Shown: in pieces, positions 35,854 to 47,296 of the stretch
Numbering within the stretch: the first letter of the stretch is position 1
Layout: the number at the start of each line of letters is the position of its first letter
Source: Daucus carota subsp. sativus
Lineage: Eukaryota; Streptophyta; Magnoliopsida; Apiales; Apiaceae
Length of the DNA: 64,000 bases
NCBI RefSeq assembly: GCF_001625215.2
Contig: NC_030384.2
Span: forward strand, 36,862,390 to 36,926,389
Direction: 5' to 3'
Position numbers and translations under genes: made by a program
Notes under the pieces: generated by a model
The model's database searches: none
Told to the model about the DNA's origin: nothing
What the model saw: the letters and a program-made list of their open reading frames with translations, nothing else

Positions 35854-38800
35854 GGTCGATGAGTTTGAGTCTTTCTGGTTTTCTCTAGTTGATAAGTATG
35901 ATCTCAAGGATCATGAATGGCTTCAAACATTATACTCTGTTCGCCGGCAATGGGTGCTAGTATATATACGTGATAGTTTTTTTGCAGAAATGTCTATAAC
36001 CCAACGCAGTGATAGTATGAACTCTTATTTCGATGGGTATGTGAATGCTTCAACTAGTTTAAATCAATTCTTTAAATTATATGAAAAAGCATTGGAGAGT
36101 CGAAATGAGAAAGAAGTAAAAGCTGATTATGACACGATGAAGGGTTCTCCTGTTTTGAGGACCCCTTCTCCAATGGAGAAACAAGCATCTGAGTTGTACA
36201 CAAGAAAATTATTCACAAGATTTCAGGAGGAGCTAGTTGGGACTCTTACTTATATGGCTTCAAAAGTGGAGGACGATGGAGAAATCACGACTTACCAGGT
36301 CGCAAAATATGGGGAGAATCATAAAGCAAACTATGTTAAATTTAATGTCCTAGGTATGAGAGCTAAATGTAGCTGCAAGATGTTTGAGTTCTCCGGTCTT
36401 CTTTGTAGGCATGTGCTGGCTGTCTTTAGAGTTACAAATGTTCTTACTCTTCCATCTCATTATGTTTTGAAAAGATGGACAATTAACGCGAAAAGCAGTA
36501 TTATTTTGGAAGAGCGTTCCACTAACACATATAGCAGCTATTTGGAGTCTCATATTTTCCGATATAATAATCTACGCCATGAAGCCTTTAAATTTGTGGA
36601 TGAAGGTGCAGAATCAGTTGATACTTACAATGTGGCATTAGATGCTCTACAAGAGGCTTCTAATAGAGTTGCTTTTGCCATTAAGAATGAGGGGAAAATA
36701 GCAACAAAGAGTGGGCGTGACAAGGAAGATTTGTCAAGTCGAGAAACTCATAGCACTTGGAATCACGACGGAGGCATGGGTCAACAACTATCTGAGGTGA
36801 TTTTCTTCATCCTGGTGCTTCTCCTGTATGAAGTTAATTATTTTGCATGTAATATATGGTTGCTATACATGTTAGATCTGATGGAAAATCTTACAACTTC
36901 CGTCCCACTCATTCTGTCTCACAATTAGAAATTCACCTTTTATTCACTCAAATCAAATAAGCTGATAGTCATTAAAAAGATGTATTGTTTTCATATATAA
37001 CATAACTAATAATTATTTTACCATATTTACTAAATGTGGACAATAGTTTTGGGACAAGCAGAATAGGAAATGAGGACAAATGAGTGGGACGGAGGGAGTA
37101 AATTTTTTCTTGCCGTTTCTTGAATTTTGTTCGAAAAATGTAGCAACTAGCAAGTATGAAGTATATAACCTATCTAATGTTAGACACCATTATAACCCGT
37201 AAACAGAGAAAATCAAATCGATAGAAGTCTGTTAGATACCAAAATATAGTCACTGTTGGTGCTGTGCAGGTACAACCTTGAGGCCATAATTAGTGTGAAT
37301 CTTATCATTAATTTCACCATGATAATAATATGAAGAAACACATTTATCTACATTTAGGTCCAAGACTCCAAGAATTAAGGTACTGTTTGACCCATGTTTC
37401 TTTAGGCCTTCTGTGTCGGTCCTGGATCACTTGGATTACGGTTCCTATCTAACATTCTCTGTTCATGACTGACTTCTTGGTCATTAGGTCACCTACTTTG
37501 GAAGAACCCATATAAGACACTCGAGGACTTGTAAGGATTGCTAAAATAATGACTTCTGAGATGAGCAGATTTGGATGCATGTCCCACGTTTATATAGGTG
37601 TCTATACATGTATACATATTACTATACAAACAAATAAATAGAATATAATGTCTATACATGTACACATATAACTATACAAATAAATAATAGAAAGTAAGTT
37701 GGGTGCTAATTTTAATTAAAGGTTATCTTTTGTTGTTTAGCATGAATTATGAATATGCCATGTTTATATGCAATTATATACATTTATAGCATATTTGTGA
37801 TACATATTGATACTATAACATTAATAATATCTAAACTCTATTAACAAAGTTGCAATATAACGACATTAGCCAGCCAAAGTCATATATTCTAAAGTATCTT
37901 TGGTTTAAGTAGAGAAGACACCTAGTCAATAAAGAGAATTTGATACTGATGAGAATCCTTTTCTGTTCTTCATGTTTATTTCTGATTTTTTAGATGTTCT
38001 TCCGCCCTTATCATGGTTATCAAAAGCGTGCATAAAGTGATGCTTTAAGTGAAAAGCGCAGCAAAGCGCACCTATTGGGTTTTGCTTTTCCGAAGCGCAG
38101 AGCAAATACAAAAGCCCCGCTTTATGTGCGCTTAATGCTGAAGCCCAAAGCGCAAAAAAGCTATAAAAAGCGCGCTTTTGTGTAAATGGCTGAACAAAGC
38201 ACCGGTACAAGACTTCTTAAATAGCAACAAATCTTCGATGCACAAGTGGTCAATGCATTTTATCCACTTCTAAACATACTTAAGTACCATGGCACATGGG
38301 CCTAGTTATATCTTTTGAGTTTATAAATAGTAATTAGCTTGTCCAATTATCTTAATATATAAAAATTTATATTAATTAATATAGTGTGCTTTGTTTACAA
38401 AAGCCCGCGCTTCACCCCTTGAGTTCGCTGCGCTTTTGCCTTCATTAACACTGGCCCTTACACAGTTGTTTTCCTTCTTAATTTTATTTAAAAATAATTA
38501 TTAGCGCATACAGGTCTTCTTTGGATAAATGATTACTAATATAAGACGTTAACAAGTTTATACCAAATCTATGTTTAAAATAAGTAATTTGCTCACAGCA
38601 CTTATATTTATATTTACAATCACATCCTAGGATCCTAAGATTTCTCAAATAGGGAGTTGGACGCTCTGATCTTCAGCTTGCATATTATTATCATGTAAAG
38701 TTTCTTTATTTCCATATACTATTTTGTACATTTTGTATGCGAGATCCAAAAGTACCAGGAGCATATTACTTGAATCCAACTTTAGGCCTTCATTAACCCC

Positions 38801-40598
38801 TCAAAGTTAATTAATCAATAGACAATGTTTATTGAGGCCTGAGCGTTCTGCAGCAGAAATTTTATGGTTACTGGTTCTTCCACAGCTTCTCTGGCAAGAT
38901 GATACAGATAGCCCTTCAAATCTTCAAAAATATGGACTATGGCCAATGCTGATCTCCATCTATTAAGTGGACTTGACTTTTTCCAGTGATGTCTCCTGGT
39001 TCTGTCGAGTACACATGGATGAATGCTTACTAGTCTAGATTAACCATATCCAATATTACTATCGCACACTTGCATTTATCTTGGAAAGAAATCAGTGGAA
39101 AAATATGAAAGTTTACTTTTAATGCAGAATGTATTACTGTAAACTTTCTTCGACTTCTATTTCCTCGCAAATCAAAGAACTTGGGTCTTTTGAAGAAAAT
39201 GCCCCCATGAATCCCATGGTCAAATAATAATTCCATTGATCAACATGAACTTATTTGTACCTTGGTGATAGTCACATGGCTCTTTTAACTGTCCATTTAA
39301 TATGTTTGTGGAGATTGATTGTGAGGTTGATGAAGTACAACATTTAATGTGGAAAAAGGAGACTGCATCTGTTGAAACTCGAAAGCAGGCAGAAGTGCCA
39401 GATTGTAGAATGCTCTTTTGTGCTTTATGTTGCTTGCTCTTAGTGATAGAATGGATACTTGTTTTTTTTTTTTTTAATGATAAAATGCATTCTTATGAAT
39501 AAAAAAAAACCGTACTTGTGATGAACATATTCATAATCGGCACTCAATAACTTTTGTGTTTTAGTTCTGTTCAGTATTTAAATGATCATTAATATTCCTA
39601 AGGCAATACAAATGATTACTCTGTAGTGAATATACATATTATGTCTGTATTGATTGTGTTAAATATTGATAACCTGTCTTCAGTAATTTCTGAGTCTGTA
39701 TGATAATACTGATCATGATTGCTATCGATTTCACGAGCTCATTCTAGCAGGATTTTCCACGTTATGTATTTACTTGGATTAATTCATACTCTTCTTTAAA
39801 ATTACAATAACATATTTATAATCGAGAGTTTTGTGTCTTATGTTGTAGGATGACATGGACAGGAAGATTCGAGAACTTACTGAAGAACTGGACAGCGCAA
39901 ATAGGAAGTCTGAATTTTATAGGGTGAACCTGTTTTCAGTGCTTCAGAATATTGAGCAACACAAACAAGAGCTCTCGCTCAAAGTTGAAAACATAAAGCT
40001 TAGCATGAGAAACGGTATGTAATGATATCACATGATTATTTATTGTTCTCCAGCGAGGGAAGTTGTGGCTTACAGTTTTTTGATAAAGGAAATTTCATGC
40101 CTAGTTATGTACTCCATCCACATTCCGAAACTTGAACTAGTTCCCTTTCAAGATGTCTAGGAGTAGTGTGGTTTGGAAGGCTAGATTGGTTGTATCTTTC
40201 AACTGAAGTAGTCTTGCGATATATAAATTTTAAGGGGAAGAAGTAAGTATGTAACTTTCTGATAATTGTAACCCCCCCCCCCCGCCCCCCCCCCCCCCCC
40301 CCCCCCCCCCCAATAGTTAATAGCAAACTATAGTTTGAAATGTTCTGGGAGTGTGATAGCGTCTGTATCAAATATCTGTGCAGAGGCAAATATTTACTAG
40401 AGATCTTCTTTCAACTAGGAAAGAACATATGCATATTGACCAAGCTTAAATTAAGTCAAGCATATTGACTTGCTCATTCCGTTGCACTGTTTTATTGTCA
40501 CTGACCCCAGGTTTATCCACTGGTTTGTCCGAGATGTTAATCTCAAGCCCCCTTTTTTTTTTTTTACAGCTGAGAGCTTTTCTGGTGACATGCTCTGA
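34598..40598 (+). CDS. FRS5: FAR1-related protein, closest to FRS5
   Basis: Three coding exons: 34598-36796, 39849-40014 and 40570-40598 (TGA). They give 797 residues; Arabidopsis FRS5 is of similar size. FRS proteins are nuclear DNA-binding regulators domesticated from Mutator-like transposases. Domains in order are the FAR1/WRKY-GCM1 zinc-finger region (about 70-200, ending in KEHNHELVPP), the MULE transposase-like core (TFDTTYRSNRYRLPFAPFTG near 300, ITTDYDALIGSAVK near 364), the SWIM zinc finger CSCKMFEFSGLLCRHVL near 591, and a C-terminal coiled-coil (MDRKIRELTEELDSANRKSE). The last junction uses AACG|GTATGT and TTTTACAG|CTGAGAGC. Reading through instead would stop two codons into the intron. 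Intron 1 is 3 kb and holds a Stowaway MITE. The start is the first in-frame ATG. Confidence 0.93.
36894..37098. mobile_element. Stowaway-like MITE in FRS5 intron 1
   Basis: The right end is GGACGGAGGGAG followed by TA (37099-37100). The left end is a mutated CAACTTCCGTCCCACTC preceded by TA (36892-36893). The inverted ends continue inward (CCCACTCATT / AATGAGTGGG-like). TA duplication and CTCCCTCCGT-type ends mark the Tc1/Mariner-linked Stowaway family. Confidence 0.85.
37600..37692. repeat. Two-copy repeat of about 50 bp in FRS5 intron 1
   Basis: Two similar adjacent units start GTCTATACATGTA at 37600 and 37650. They differ at a few positions. Confidence 0.75.
38011..38455. repeat. GCGC-rich dispersed repeat in FRS5 intron 1
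   Basis: The stretch is rich in AAAGCGC/GCGCTTT words, with a left edge near TTATCAAAAGCG and a right edge near CGCTTTTGCCTTCATTAACA. The edges are partly inverted, which suggests a MITE-like element of unclear superfamily. It stands out sharply from the AT-rich intron. Confidence 0.55.
40272..40311. repeat. Poly-C tract (C12 G C27) in FRS5 intron 2
   Basis: Forty bases of cytosine with one guanine lie in the intron between the last two FRS5 exons. Nothing else in the window resembles it. Confidence 0.95.
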
Positions 40599-40999
40599 GC
40601 TTTGGGTCATCGAGGAGAGTGATACTTAACCAACAGCGATATCCCGTTATACCTCTATCTTTTCCGACCAAGGATCCCTGTCTCTATTTTTTTTTTTTTT
40701 TTGATTCAGAATAGATGAAAAGGTGCTAGTCAAGATGCTGATTACTGACTTTATGCTTGTACATGAAATAGTACTGTCATTTCTTTTCCTTTTTATTGTG
40801 CATATAATGTCTCAATGAGCAGGGTAGATCCACTGGTATATTTCTTTTATGAGGATATTAATTTGGACAGCGCAAGTAGTTTGGTAATTTGGTAGGAGCC
40901 TTATAGAAAAAGAAGTTATACCTGGGACTGTGCAGTGGAAATACAAAACCAACAGCCTTCTCTGGCGGAGCATCATGGATGCAGTAACTGTGTCTGCAG

Positions 41000-42180
41000 A
41001 GTCTTCATTGTAGTATTACGCGTACTGCATCTACCATCTTCCAACTAACATGTTACTCGTTAAAAAAAGCACTACTTATCTTTAGCAAGTCCCAACCCCT
41101 AAGAAATACAGTTAAACCCCCATATATAAATCTCTCTCTCTCTCTCTCTCTCCCGTCAGGGGTGGCAATATCAGACCTGAACCCAAACCCGCAACCCGAT
41201 TTACTGAGACAAAACTCGAAAGTGATCTGAAAATCACCCGATTGACACAAAATGGACCCGAAATTAGAATTTCATTTCTAATAAATTCAATTTTCAATTT
41301 TATTCAATTTTAAGTGATTTTAGCTTGATCTGAAATCGACCCGATTGCTGACATGAACACGACTTGTTGCCCAAAATTGCCGACCCCCTCCCCCATCTCT
41401 CCCTCCCGCCAACTCTCTCTCTTGCAGATAAAGCAAGATCTACTTCCTTTTTGGCAAAAAAATGCATTAGTTTGTAAAAGATAACGGCCAACAGCTAATC
41501 CAAAACTGGCTTTAATTCTATAGTTGACAACCTGATAAAATATTTGTATTAAAAAATTGCATCAAGAAACGAGAATGTCACTTATTGGATTGTAAAAGAG
41601 TACAGACCGAGTAATAAATTTGGCGCTATCAATTTCTTATGGAAAGATGAGCGACAGTACTGAATACTGAATCACTGATCACCGTTGAAAGCGAGAGAGA
41701 CTTTTACACAGCAAAGTCATGTGTGTACAGTACAGTATATTATTGCGAAAACACCAATTGCACGTAACGCATAGACTGAAGATGAGGTCGAGAGTTGAAA
41801 ATATTGTCCGAATAAAAATCGATGCGTTATAAAAATGAAAATTGAGCAATATTGTAGTTTGATTGTAAATTGAAGGTGGCAAAGATTGATGACAAGATAT
41901 GATGGTGGACTGAATGCATGCCTGAAACCAACATAAATGTACTTGCACTCAGTTGACTCATTCATTTACACAATAAATAAATACAGAAGCAATGAAAGAT
42001 AACCCGCTTCCGCATGTTCCTATTAATTAACCTAGCTTCACTGCAACTTGCTCAATCGGCGGAACGGGAAATATGAAACATTATCAAGTTGTAATCGTTT
42101 ACGGTAGTGCTCAGAGAAAGAATTTCCCAATTTTTACACTATCTTCTTCAAGACTAAGAGTGATTTTTGAGGGCATGAGT
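41000..42180. other. Intergenic region between FRS5 and the GDSL gene
   Basis: It contains a (CT)n run at 41131-41152 and, at about 41156-41380, a diverged repeat fragment rich in ACCCGA/GACCCGAT words of a type dispersed in plant genomes. No gene was recognised. Confidence 0.5.
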
Positions 42181-42221
42181 TTACTTTCTACTAATTTTCA
42201 AGTCCAAGTTGACACTTTTTG

Positions 42222-42437
42222 TTCTAATTGTGTTACGGATTACCCCTACTAGCATTTTTTACTTCCGCCACTGAATATTTATAGAACGACCAGTAAATTC
42301 TGGTTTTGTCACTGAATTTACAAAGACTTTTTCTAATTGTGTTACTGATTAGCCCTATTAACATTTCCTGCTTCCGCCACTAAATATTTATAGAACGACT
42401 TGTAAATTCTGGTTCAGTCGTTGAATTTATAAAGGGG
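42222..42437. repeat. Tandem duplication with about 109-bp period upstream of the GDSL gene
   Basis: Units begin TTCTAATTGTGTTAC at 42222 and 42331 and include TATTTATAGAACGAC and TAAATTCTGGTT. They are about 85 percent alike by eye. They lie 290-500 bases before the start codon, so they may belong to the promoter. Confidence 0.85.
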
Positions 42438-42668
42438 AGCAATATTTTCGAGCAAGCATTGGAAGACACTACACAGAAGAAGAAAGAGGTGGGCAATGCA
42501 TGTGGGAAATAAAGAGGGGTATTTACTGCTAAGGAAATTTACAGGTGAATGCATTTACATTTGTTCCTCAGTCCATCCGTCCTATCCCATGCACTTTATT
42601 TATTGAACCTCACTTCTCTTCTCTCATCACCTTCACTATTCATTGGCTATTGCATAGTAGTAGTGTAT

Positions 42669-42677
42669 TATATATAA
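42669..42677 (+). promoter_or_regulatory. TATA box of the GDSL gene
   Basis: TATATATAA lies 47 bases before the start codon, with a pyrimidine-rich stretch following. Spacing implies a very short leader. Confidence 0.6.
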
Positions 42678-42723
42678 GCTTGTCTTCCACTTACGTACAC
42701 ACACCAATATTCACTCACACACA

Positions 42724-44844
42724 ATGGGCAAGTACCTGAAGTTTTCTTGGTTGCATGTGTTGTTGAGGGCAGTGGTATTCATGTACATTTGCAATGTCAA
42801 TGTGGGGGTTTGGGGGCAAGGGGTGGGAGATGATTATGATGTTGCACCACAAGCTGCAGCAACAAGAGAGATGGTTCCTGCTATGTTCGTCTTTGGAGAT
42901 TCATTGATTGACAATGGGAATAACAATAATCTGGCTTCTTTAGCCAAGGCTAACTATTACCCTTATGGGATTGACTTCAAGGGGGGTCCTACTGGTCGTT
43001 TTTCTAATGGTTACACTATGGTTGATGAAATTGGTACTCTCTCTCTCTCTCTCCCCTCCCTCCCTCTCTCTCTCTCTCACCCTCCCTCCCTCCCTCGCTC
43101 TCTCTCTCTCTCTCTCCCTCTCTCTCTGTCTCTCTCTCTCTCCCCTCTCTCTCTCACCCTCCCTCCCTCCCTCTCTCTCTCTCTCTCTCTCCCTCTCTCT
43201 CTGTCTCTCTCTCTCCCTCTCCCCCCCTCTCCCTCCCATTACTCTACCTCCCTCTCTCTCTTCCCCCTCTCCCTCCCTCCCTCCCTCCCTCCCTCCCTCT
43301 CCTTCTCCCCCTCTCCCCCTCTCCCCCTCCCTTCCTCTCCCTCACTCCCTGAATTTAACTTGCTCGTATTCTCGTATAGCTAGATAAAGATAAGTGAACT
43401 TACACTGAGACCCAAACTGAACCAAAAACTCTGTAATTTTAATAATTTCAACTAATTAAAGTTCTGTAGCACTAATTGAGCCGGCTCATTTCTTGGTGCT
43501 TATTTAGATGCTGCTAGCAATGTGTACTTGACGTTTCCACCAAATCTAATGTAGTAAATAGTAAGAGGACTCATATGATAAGTAAAATGCTCATTTCACA
43601 AACTTGCTTCGGAATTGAAACCATGATTCACCTTATGCTAAACTCACAGATGTGAGGAGAATGATGTGCCCACACTTGTTTATGCCTTCAAATCTAATTA
43701 CAAAATAATTTTCATCATGCAGCTGATCTACTGGGACTACCTCTGGTACCTGCATACTCTGAAGCTTCAACCGATGATATGCTCCATGGTGTTAATTATG
43801 CTTCTGCTGCAGCTGGAATTCTTGATATCACAGGAAGAAACTTTGTGAGCAACAAACAACAACAATGTTACCTACTTATCAACTAATGACAAGCTAACAA
43901 TGAGAATTTCATTAGTATCATTTTCAATGTTTTGTTGTTAGGTTGGTAGGATACCATTCAACAGACAGCTTGAGAACTTTGAGCATTCGCTGACTCAAAT
44001 CAGAGCACGAGTCGGAGCAGAGAATCTAGCACAACAGCTATCAAGGTGCATCTTCTTTGTTGGAATGGGCAGCAATGACTACTTGAACAACTACCTAATG
44101 CCCAACTATCCGACAAAGAATCAATATAATGGTCCACAATTCGCGGATCTCTTGGTTCAGCAGTACACAGCCCAACTCACTGTAAGATCATAAATTTTTT
44201 TATAATACCTCTGTTCTTGTTTAAGAAAAATGGAAAAGGTCTTGATCAAATTTTTTATGGCGTTTTTGCTGCTGCAGAGACTTTACACTCTTGGAGCGCG
44301 GAAGGTTATCATAGCAGGGCTTGGACTAATGGGTTGTATACCGAGCATTCTTTCACAGAGTGCAAACGATCAGTGCTCAGAGGATGTGAACCAATTAGTT
44401 TTACCTTTCAATGCCAACACCAAGACAATGATCAATAATTTGAACACCAATCTTCCCGGTGCAAGAATAACCTTCATCGACATTCACAACATGATCCAAG
44501 ACATCCTCGCCAACCCTGGATCCTATGGTAAATTTCCCTCAGCCTAACACGTTTAAATCTATCAATGTGCTAGCAAGGGTCTTGGAAGACTATGTATAAC
44601 ACCGTTGTTACATGACTATGCAGGATTCACGGTTCTAGACCGCGGGTGCTGTGGTATAGGCAAGAACAATGGACAGATTACATGCCTCCCCATGCAGCAG
44701 CCGTGCTCAAACAGGGATCAATACGTGTTCTGGGATGCATTCCATCCAACAGAAGCGGTGAATGTACTAATGGCAAGGAAGGCTTTCAATGGGAATCAAG
44801 ATGTTGTTTCTCCCATCAACATCCAGCAGCTTGCCGATCTCTGA
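42724..44844 (+). CDS. GDSL esterase/lipase (SGNH hydrolase)
   Basis: Five exons: 42724-43033, 43723-43844, 43942-44181, 44278-44527 and 44624-44844 (TGA). They give 380 residues, typical of plant GDSL lipases. Residues 1-31 form a hydrophobic signal peptide, so the enzyme is probably secreted to the wall or apoplast. Block [14 protein letters not shown] carries the nucleophile S60, block III is [10 protein letters not shown], and block [11 protein letters not shown] carries D345 and H348, completing the catalytic set. It should hydrolyse ester bonds of lipids or cell-wall polymers; the substrate cannot be told. Intron 1 opens directly into a pyrimidine tract of about 300 bp. The five-exon structure is standard for the family. 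Confidence 0.95.
43036..43350. repeat. Long (CT)n/(CCCT)n pyrimidine tract in GDSL intron 1
   Basis: About 315 bases are almost purely C and T on the plus strand, mixing CT, CCCT and CCCTCT units with rare A or G. It begins immediately at the GTAC splice donor. Open frames through it are artefacts of the repeat. Confidence 0.95.
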
Positions 44845-44899
44845 CAGATTTGGAGACACCAGAGAAATCGCGCAATGTGCAGCCTGTGCTGCTATTATA

Positions 44900-45817
44900 A
44901 TTTCAGCTACTAATATTTCCAGAATTTGGAGGTTTTTGTAGACAGATTTCGCATTTGTAGTGTTTTCTATTATGTTAAATGTTGTTTTTGACAAGATTGC
45001 CTGGGTATCATAGGATGGAATGATCCTGACATATATACGAGACAAATATTAATTTTCCTGATATGAGATAATTCTCTATAAGGGGAAGGCATTAAATCTA
45101 CAAGTTCGATCTTAACATGAATCAATTTACAAGGTTGAAACACTATAACTCTTTGTATGTTCTTCAAATATGTGTCAATTTTTCCACATAATATTCACAC
45201 ATTAGATTAATTTCAGCTAAAAAATTTGCAACCCCGGTGGTACTCTTGACATGGTTTATTTATGAACTCAAAATCCAAACTTGTAGATCGAATTTTCAAA
45301 CAGCACGGGGAGCACAAGGTTACTTTCCCGGAGGTTCACAAACACACCAACCTTCCCTTGGTTTCTGTCCCCCTAAGGCCATCTTTTAACATATTCAATG
45401 AAGTACTGGTTTTTGTAGTGTATTCATGGACACCAAAAACCAATTCTTGATGGCGATTTTTCATTGGTCTAATAATATATACAAACAAATCTCTGCAAAT
45501 TAAAATCTATCATCTAAATCAAAAAAAATTACTCGTATGTATCAATATGCACAGACTAAAAGATCCATTAAAAGTTTTTTTTTATGTTACATCGTACTTG
45601 TAATCTCCAATGACTCATTTAATTAATCAAATATAAATATATCTTTTTTCCTGAATCAATTATGTCTTTTTATTTAAAATAATCAATCTATCAGCCATAT
45701 AACCGAAATCCTTAAAAAGCAATGCTAGTTTACCAACTATCAGGTATTAGATCAAGTTGAAGAACTTTCTTAAATTAAACGATAGTTCCCACTATCTTAT
45801 GCTTCCTAGATTTTTAT
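44900..45817. other. Intergenic region after the GDSL gene
   Basis: AT-rich sequence including the GDSL 3' untranslated part. Nothing else was recognised up to the MULE-like element. Confidence 0.5.
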
Positions 45818-46044
45818 CAATAGTAAGGGTCCTTTTCCCTGACACCGTGTGTCAGGGAATATTTAACCAACACATTGCTTCCCAGCTGTTGGATCGTTAA
45901 TTCAATGGTCGAGATAAAAAGAAAATTTTAATTGATCCGTTGGTTTTTTACACGGATTGACTGACCGGACCTGCTTTCCGTGGTTATTATACGCGGTACG
46001 GGTATCTAGATCCGCTGAAAAGAAACACGGACGGACGGATATTA

Positions 46045-46326
46045 TCACTCAGATTCAACCATTGATTTATCATCTTTTCGCTGATTTAAGCGAACCCAGA
46101 TCAAAAAGATTAAAGCTTTGATTACAAACCTGTAAATGAAGATGTCTTTGTTATCACCGAGTGCTTTTCTTTGAGTAATACACATGCCTTGAGATGAATT
46201 GGTTGGGTTGGTTATGGTTGATTTGGGTGGAGATCCAGTAAAATCAGCCTTCATGTCAGCAAGAGAAACAAGACCATCGTCTTCTTCAACGAAACAAGGC
46301 CTTCTTGAGGTTACAGTTAAGTCCAT
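46045..46326 (-). CDS. Gene-like segment inside the MULE element, possible captured exon
   Basis: A 93-codon open frame on the minus strand begins MDLTVTSRRPCFVEEDDGLV and is acidic then Ser/Thr/Pro-rich. A donor-like CAG|GTTTGT lies at 46130-46129, so the captured exon may end there and the remaining codons would be intron. A 27-bp duplicated pyrimidine-rich leader (coding sense) precedes the start. I do not recognise the family with confidence. It could be a host gene fragment carried by the element or a chance frame. Confidence 0.4.
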   Translation of the reverse strand: MDLTVTSRRPCFVEEDDGLVSLADMKADFTGSPPKSTITNPTNSSQGMCITQRKALGDNKDIFIYRFVIKALIFLIWVRLNQRKDDKSMVESE

Positions 46327-46327
46327 T

Positions 46328-46381
46328 CGGCGAGAGAGACCGAGAAAGAGACGCCGGCGAGAGAGACCGAGAAAGAGATGC
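46328..46381. repeat. Two-copy 27-bp tandem repeat inside the MULE element
   Basis: CGGCGAGAGAGACCGAGAAA opens each copy, at 46328 and 46355, with one base difference between units. It lies just upstream of the captured open frame. Confidence 0.9.
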
Positions 46382-47296
46382 CGGCGGGAATGAGGGAAAG
46401 GACAGTTTAGAGAGTGGGGTTTATCAGCACGTCCGCGTTTTTTTTCAGCGGATCAAGAAACCTATACCACGTAAAATAACCACGGAAAGCAAGCCCAACC
46501 CACTCAATCCGCGTAAAAAAACAACCAGATCGATTAAATTTTTTTTTTTTGTCCCAACCGTTGGATTGTTGCCAACCGTTGGATCGTTGATCCAACGACT
46601 GGGAAGCCATGTGTTGGTTAAATGTTCCCTCACAACTGTTTGTCAAGAAACAGGACCCCACTAGTAAATACCATCTCCAATGCAGTCAAGGCAATGATCA
46701 GGCAATATATTTACAACGGATTTTCTAGTGTCACAAAAATCATGACTAGTAAAAATCCTCCATCTCAATAAAAAGTAGTTGTTGGACACACACTAGAAAG
46801 ATCCTATTTATAATCAGGAGGAACTTGCACTTGACTCCCAAAAGGCACATATATGGGGAACATTGTATTAGCAGGAGAGTTATCAATGGCAGCTTGATAT
46901 ATCAATTTCTGGAAAAAAATAATTGGGATCTTTCTTTGGGAACTATGGTATTTCTTATACTAAAATATCAACCCCCCTGCCCTTTTGACTACATTGTTCA
47001 GAAAACAGATGTTTTAGTTGATTTGAAAAATATAAATAGTACTATTTCCTAAAAATACTGAGACGTTAGATGTAGTACTAAGATTACAAGCAGGCCAGCA
47101 AAAGACAACCAGCAGTCCACCACCACCTTGGCCAGAAATAAAGATAGAATTAAATCTCCTTGAGAAGGAACACAATAACATTTGGCAGACACACAAGTAC
47201 AAAGTATTTTAAGCTTAAAACAAAAGTTTTAGAAGACAGTAAAATTTTAGAAGACAGTTCTATTTTAAACAAAAATGATGAAGTTCACATCAAGAA

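Larger units (their letters stand above)
45827..46658. mobile_element. MULE-like element with long TIRs and internal gene-like segment (Pack-MULE candidate)
   Basis: The 832-bp element is flanked by 9-bp duplications CAATAGTAA (45818-45826) and CACTAGTAA (46659-46667), which differ at one base. The ends are GGGTCCTTTTCCCTGAC and, reversed, GGGTCCTGTTTCTTGAC. Inverted similarity continues about 200 bp inward on both sides, including TTAACCAACACA, CTTTCCGTGGTTATT and GATCCGCTGAAAA. A 9-bp duplication with long TIRs is the Mutator-like pattern. There is no transposase, so the element is non-autonomous. The middle (about 46045-46400) is unlike the TIRs and has gene features on the minus strand. 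Confidence 0.82.

Noticed and set aside
42940-43387. Open frames through the CT tract (Ser/Leu/Pro or Arg/Glu repeats)
   Set aside because: Dinucleotide repeats leave several frames open by chance; the GDSL donor sits at their start.
46199-46664. Plus-strand frames in the MULE-like element
   Set aside because: Composed of the GAGAGACCG repeat and TIR sequence; the minus-strand frame is the better gene candidate.
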